DNA of 14,581 bases from an uncultured Erysipelotrichaceae bacterium (GTDB lineage Bacteria > Bacillota_I > Bacilli_A > RF39 > UBA660): the NCBI GenBank assembly GCA_902796215.1, contig CADBNY010000101.1:1-14581 (forward strand), given 5' to 3'. Below, in pieces: positions 11,948 to 14,581 of the stretch. The translations under genes and the position numbers were made by a program. Under the pieces are notes generated by a model. It searched no databases. It was not told where the DNA came from and saw nothing but the letters and a program-made list of their open reading frames with translations. The stretch's first letter is position 1; the number at the start of each line of letters is the position of its first letter.

Positions 11948-12628
11948 ATGAATAGTATTCAAGAAAGATTGTTTTGTTTACAAGATGTAAAGTATCGTAA
12001 TTTTCAGATGAAATTGATTCCAAATAGTAATATAAATAATATGATTGGTGTGCGTACACCGGAATTAAGAAAGATTGCTAAAAGTATGGTGAAACAGGGT
12101 GAATATCAATCTTTTTTAAGAGAATTACCTCATTGTTATTTTGATGAAAATCAGTTACATGCGTTTATTATTTCTGAAATAAAGGATTATGATAAATGTA
12201 TTTCTTATATTCAGAAATTTTTGCCTTATGTTGATAATTGGGCAACGTGTGATCAAATGTCTCCTAAAGTTTTAAAAAAATATAAAGAACAGGTATTAAA
12301 AGAAATCTATAGTTGGATTCAATCTAATGAAACTTATACAATAAGATTTGGGATAGGAAAGTTAATGCAATATTATTTAGATGATGATTTTAAGAATGAA
12401 TATTTAGAGTTAGTATCTAATATTAAATCAGATGAATATTATGTTAATATGATGATTGCGTGGTTTTTTGCAACAGCATTAGCAAAGCAATATGATGATG
12501 CTGTTTTATATCTTGAAAATAAAAAATTAGATTTGTGGGTACATAATAAAACAATACAGAAAGCAATAGAAAGCAATCGTATTTCACTGGAAAAAAAGAA
12601 GTACTTACGAAGTTTGAAAATAAAGTGA
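11948..12628 (+). CDS. DNA alkylation repair protein, AlkD-like
   Basis: A 226-residue all-helical (HEAT-like repeat) protein of the AlkC/AlkD group, DNA glycosylases that remove positively charged N3- or N7-alkylated purines without flipping the base. The family signature GVRTPELRKIAK (34-45) is present. The key residues of the Bacillus cereus enzyme (Trp109, Asp113, Arg148, Trp187) have clear counterparts at Trp98 and Asp102 (VDNWATCD), Arg133 (TIRFGIGKLM) and Trp172 (MIAWFFATAL), with nearly the same spacing. WVHNKTIQKAIESNRI near the end is also typical. The start follows GAGGAG. A modest promoter candidate is TTGATT (11867-11872) with TATTAG (11889-11894). It appears to be a single gene ended by the branched element downstream. 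Confidence 0.88.
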   Translation: MNSIQERLFCLQDVKYRNFQMKLIPNSNINNMIGVRTPELRKIAKSMVKQGEYQSFLRELPHCYFDENQLHAFIISEIKDYDKCISYIQKFLPYVDNWATCDQMSPKVLKKYKEQVLKEIYSWIQSNETYTIRFGIGKLMQYYLDDDFKNEYLELVSNIKSDEYYVNMMIAWFFATALAKQYDDAVLYLENKKLDLWVHNKTIQKAIESNRISLEKKKYLRSLKIK

Positions 12629-12663
12629 TATGAATTAGTAAATTGTTTTTTTTATAATATTGT

Positions 12664-12760
12664 TAAGCCTAAATATTATAATTATTTAAATTATAGTTTG
12701 GTTAGTTCTATTTTTATAGATAAAACGATTTTAAATGAAAATTAGTAAGGCTTATTTTTT
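12664..12760 (+). ncRNA. branched terminator-like structured element
   Basis: TAAGCCT (12664-12670) and AGGCTTA (12748-12754) form a perfect 7-bp closing stem followed by TTTTTT. Inside, three hairpins fit without overlap: TATAATT/AATTATA, TCTAT/ATAGA and ATTTT/AAAAT. The whole is a four-helix cloverleaf with a U-tract. The inner hairpins are pure or nearly pure AT and could be chance; the GCC-containing outer stem is the solid part. It may simply end the AlkD-like transcript, or be a small RNA. It lacks tRNA consensus bases. Confidence 0.35.
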
Positions 12761-12762
12761 TA

Positions 12763-12794
12763 TTGAAAGAAGAATTTTTTTGTGCTACTATACT
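12763..12794 (+). promoter_or_regulatory. possible promoter of the repeat-protein gene
   Basis: TATACT (12789-12794) resembles the pyrBI -10 and sits 18 nt before the start codon. TTGAAA (12763-12768) is a fair -35 but the spacer is 20 bp. The start of transcription would be very close to the AGAGGTGG ribosome-binding site. Confidence 0.4.
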
Positions 12795-12812
12795 CGGAAG
12801 AGGTGGTAATTT

Positions 12813-14363
12813 ATGTTGAGAAGAATTGAAATTGATGCAGAAAATATTACTATGGAAGAAAATATAGAGGATAGTTTATTTTATGAGCTATTGTTAAAGT
12901 TTTTACTAGATCATTTATATGAATTTTTATTGTATAAAACTAAAGTCTTAAATATTAATATTGAAAAATTTGGCGAATTGGAAAATTTAAAACCCGATTG
13001 TATTGATGATAGAATGATTGAAGAGTATGACTACTATTATTCAGATGATTTAAATCTTTACGAAACGTCGAATAGTGGGAATGAAATATTTATTAAAGAA
13101 GTTGACAAAGATATATTATCTCAAAAGAGCGATGTAGCATCTTATTCTTTTCTATATTGGTTATATAATTATTATGGTGAGCCTTTAGGGGAAGTAAAGT
13201 ATGAGGATGATGATTCTTATTTAGATATAGATGTTGAGTTTACAAATGTGAAAGAGCACAGAAAAATAATGATTGATGGTGCTAATCCTATAATTAATTA
13301 TTTGTTTGTGAAAATTTTTAATGATTATTTATATTTGAATCATAATGAAATTGTCAAACATAGGGAAGTAATATTAAGCAGTAAAAGCCCTGAATTAAAT
13401 TATCTGTTTGCAAAAGATTTTGATTATTATAAAATTAATGATTTTTATAAATGTTTATCTATTCCAGAAATTTTGGAACATTCAGAAATTGTCCTTAACA
13501 GTAATAGAGCAGAGTTGAATTATTTATTTATTAAAATTCTTGCTCCTTATTTTTGTTTTGTAGAAAATAATAGTATTAAAAATAAGGTATATGATAGAAT
13601 TATGGAACATGAAAATGTTATACTGAATAGTAAAAATCCTAAAATTAATTATCTTTATTCAATATTTTTATATCATTTGAATAACATGTATGATGTTAAT
13701 ATAGATATAAATAGTGAGTGTCGAAAGATAATTGTTGAAAGTGCTGATGCACATCTAAATTATATGTATGCTTCATTTTTTGATGATTTATCAAAAGAAG
13801 ATTTTATGGAACACCGAAAAGTTGTATTAGAGAGCAAAGATTCTAAATATAATTGCTTATTTGCAATTGGTTTGAAAGAAAAATTGTCAAAAGATGAAAT
13901 CACAGAACATGCTGATGTTGTATTTAATTATGGAAATGAGAAAGAAAATGAAATTTTATTAAAACACTTTAAAGACTTTTCATTGAGAAAAAGATTTCGT
14001 AAGACTCAAAAAAATACTGGTTATGTTGCTATGATAAATAAAAGATATCAAGATAGTGCTGAAGAAGATGTATCTTTATTATCTTCTTTAGTAGCAGCAA
14101 ATAGTAATGAAGAAATAGATTCTCTTATAAATATAATTTTAGAACATAAAAATCCTTATGCTTGCTGTGAAGTTTCTAATTGTTTAGGAAAAAATTTATC
14201 TGAAGATATGTGTGATAATTTAAAAAGATTAGGAGAAGTTGTTATAGAAAGTAAAAATGCTGAGTGTATAAAAGACTACATAGGGATTCTATTGGAGCGT
14301 GATGTTATTTTTCGTGATAATGCAATGATGTTTGATTTGCAGTTTCAAAAAATAAAGAAATAG
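12813..14363 (+). CDS. tandem helical-repeat protein of unknown function
   Basis: A 516-residue soluble protein. From about residue 146 to 385 it carries seven tandem units of 29-43 residues with the pattern EH-(R/E/S)-x-(V/I)-(V/I/M)-L-x-S-x-x-(P/A)-x-(L/I)-N-Y-L-(F/Y). Examples are VKHREVILSSKSPELNYLF, LEHSEIVLNSNRAELNYLF and MEHENVILNSKNPKINYLY. At least two looser units (EHKNP, VVIESKNAECI) lie near 445-500. Each unit looks like a helical pair, so the whole probably forms a solenoid used for binding protein or other ligands. Residues 1-140 are acidic and Tyr-rich (DDRMIEEYDYYYSDDL). There is no signal peptide or membrane segment. The start follows AGAGGTGG. Variable linkers between units suggest repeat expansion; the partner is unknown. 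Confidence 0.8.
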   Translation: MLRRIEIDAENITMEENIEDSLFYELLLKFLLDHLYEFLLYKTKVLNINIEKFGELENLKPDCIDDRMIEEYDYYYSDDLNLYETSNSGNEIFIKEVDKDILSQKSDVASYSFLYWLYNYYGEPLGEVKYEDDDSYLDIDVEFTNVKEHRKIMIDGANPIINYLFVKIFNDYLYLNHNEIVKHREVILSSKSPELNYLFAKDFDYYKINDFYKCLSIPEILEHSEIVLNSNRAELNYLFIKILAPYFCFVENNSIKNKVYDRIMEHENVILNSKNPKINYLYSIFLYHLNNMYDVNIDINSECRKIIVESADAHLNYMYASFFDDLSKEDFMEHRKVVLESKDSKYNCLFAIGLKEKLSKDEITEHADVVFNYGNEKENEILLKHFKDFSLRKRFRKTQKNTGYVAMINKRYQDSAEEDVSLLSSLVAANSNEEIDSLINIILEHKNPYACCEVSNCLGKNLSEDMCDNLKRLGEVVIESKNAECIKDYIGILLERDVIFRDNAMMFDLQFQKIKK

Positions 14364-14399
14364 ATTGTTAATGGAAGGATTTATTATTATGATTTTTTT

Positions 14400-14432
14400 A
14401 GACTATTATCAGAAAATGTTAATAGTCTTTTT
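14400..14432 (+). terminator. terminator after the repeat-protein gene
   Basis: AGACTATTA (14400-14408) and TAATAGTCT (14420-14428) form a 9-bp stem with an 11-nt loop, followed by T to 14432. It lies 37 nt beyond the stop codon. Confidence 0.75.
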
Positions 14433-14461
14433 GCATGACTTTAATTTGTATGAGATTATCG

Positions 14462-14482
14462 AAAATTTCAACTGAAATTTTT
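14462..14482. terminator. second, weaker hairpin with a T-run
   Basis: AAAATTTC (14462-14469) and GAAATTTT (14474-14481) make an 8-bp stem with a 4-nt loop and run into a few more T. It is mostly AT and could back up the stronger terminator just upstream, or serve as a binding site for the next gene. Confidence 0.4.
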
Positions 14483-14574
14483 TAATTATATATGGAGTTG
14501 ATATTTTTTTTAATTTTTCTTTACTAAATTTTTATATAATTATAAAATGGTACTAGATAGTAGAGGTGAAGTGT

Positions 14575-14581
14575 ATGAAAA
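14575..14581 (+). CDS. start of a further gene (cut by window end)
   Basis: AGAGGTGA (14562-14569) lies 5 nt before an ATG followed by AAA at the right edge, a spacing typical of the genes here. A TATAAT at 14535-14540 could be its -10. Only two codons are visible, so nothing can be said about the product. Confidence 0.5.

Noticed and set aside
1..14581. CRISPR arrays, tRNA and rRNA genes, insertion sequences.
   Set aside because: No direct repeats with regular spacers, no tRNA consensus (T-arm GGTTCAA pattern) or rRNA-like sequence, and no transposase or integrase motif were seen on either strand.

Overview
The window is a stretch of AT-rich bacterial DNA (roughly a quarter G+C by eye) with strong Shine-Dalgarno sites (AGGAGG-type), sigma-A-like promoters and U-tailed terminators. 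UGA is used as a stop and UGG as Trp, so the code is the standard bacterial one. An aspartate carbamoyltransferase catalytic/regulatory pair (pyrB-pyrI) and the overall base composition point to a low-GC Bacillota lineage, such as a clostridium or an uncultured Bacilli/Mollicutes relative. I cannot place it more precisely.

Bases 1-7053 look like an accessory island. It is a one-directional series of short, mostly unrelated single genes: an endonuclease/exonuclease/phosphatase (EEP) enzyme, an unrecognised 290-residue protein, a small basic protein, an S51-type peptidase, a nucleoside 2-deoxyribosyltransferase-like protein, a frameshifted small gene, a JAMM/MPN metalloprotease and a Nudix hydrolase. 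They are interspersed with at least three decayed gene remnants (2268-2333, 5578-5875, 6715-7053). Most gaps are not plain spacers. They hold related, folded leader sequences of 120-230 nt with a box close to TTAGTAC, a hairpin, a returning GTACT/GTATT strand in several copies, and a TTTTAGAAA-like tail just before the ribosome-binding site. In four of them (112-305, 2706-2832, 3443-3567, 4558-4790) a segment near the leader's 5' end is complementary to the segment just after the box, with different bases in each copy. That is the pattern expected of a conserved, possibly pseudoknotted fold. This leader family is the best candidate here for an undescribed system: either a shared RNA regulator of a scattered regulon, or a structured boundary of gene cassettes.

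Bases 7054-8430 hold a terminator and an unrecognised minus-strand gene with a near-perfect promoter, divergent from the next gene. Bases 8428-9777 encode a membrane-anchored alpha/beta-hydrolase lipase. The 640-nt gap after it has no credible gene but contains a three-helix structured element (9992-10115), a long AT hairpin and a terminator. Bases 10372-11828 are a compact pyrBI operon with its own promoter and terminator. Then come an AlkD-like DNA glycosylase (11948-12628), a branched element with a U-tract (12664-12760), a 516-residue tandem-repeat protein (12813-14363) with terminators, and the first bases of one more gene (14575 on).

The second half reads as ordinary chromosomal genes, each or each pair with its own signals. 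The first half reads as a mosaic of horizontally acquired, hydrolytic or nucleotide-directed enzymes under a common type of leader. All functional links between those enzymes are inference.
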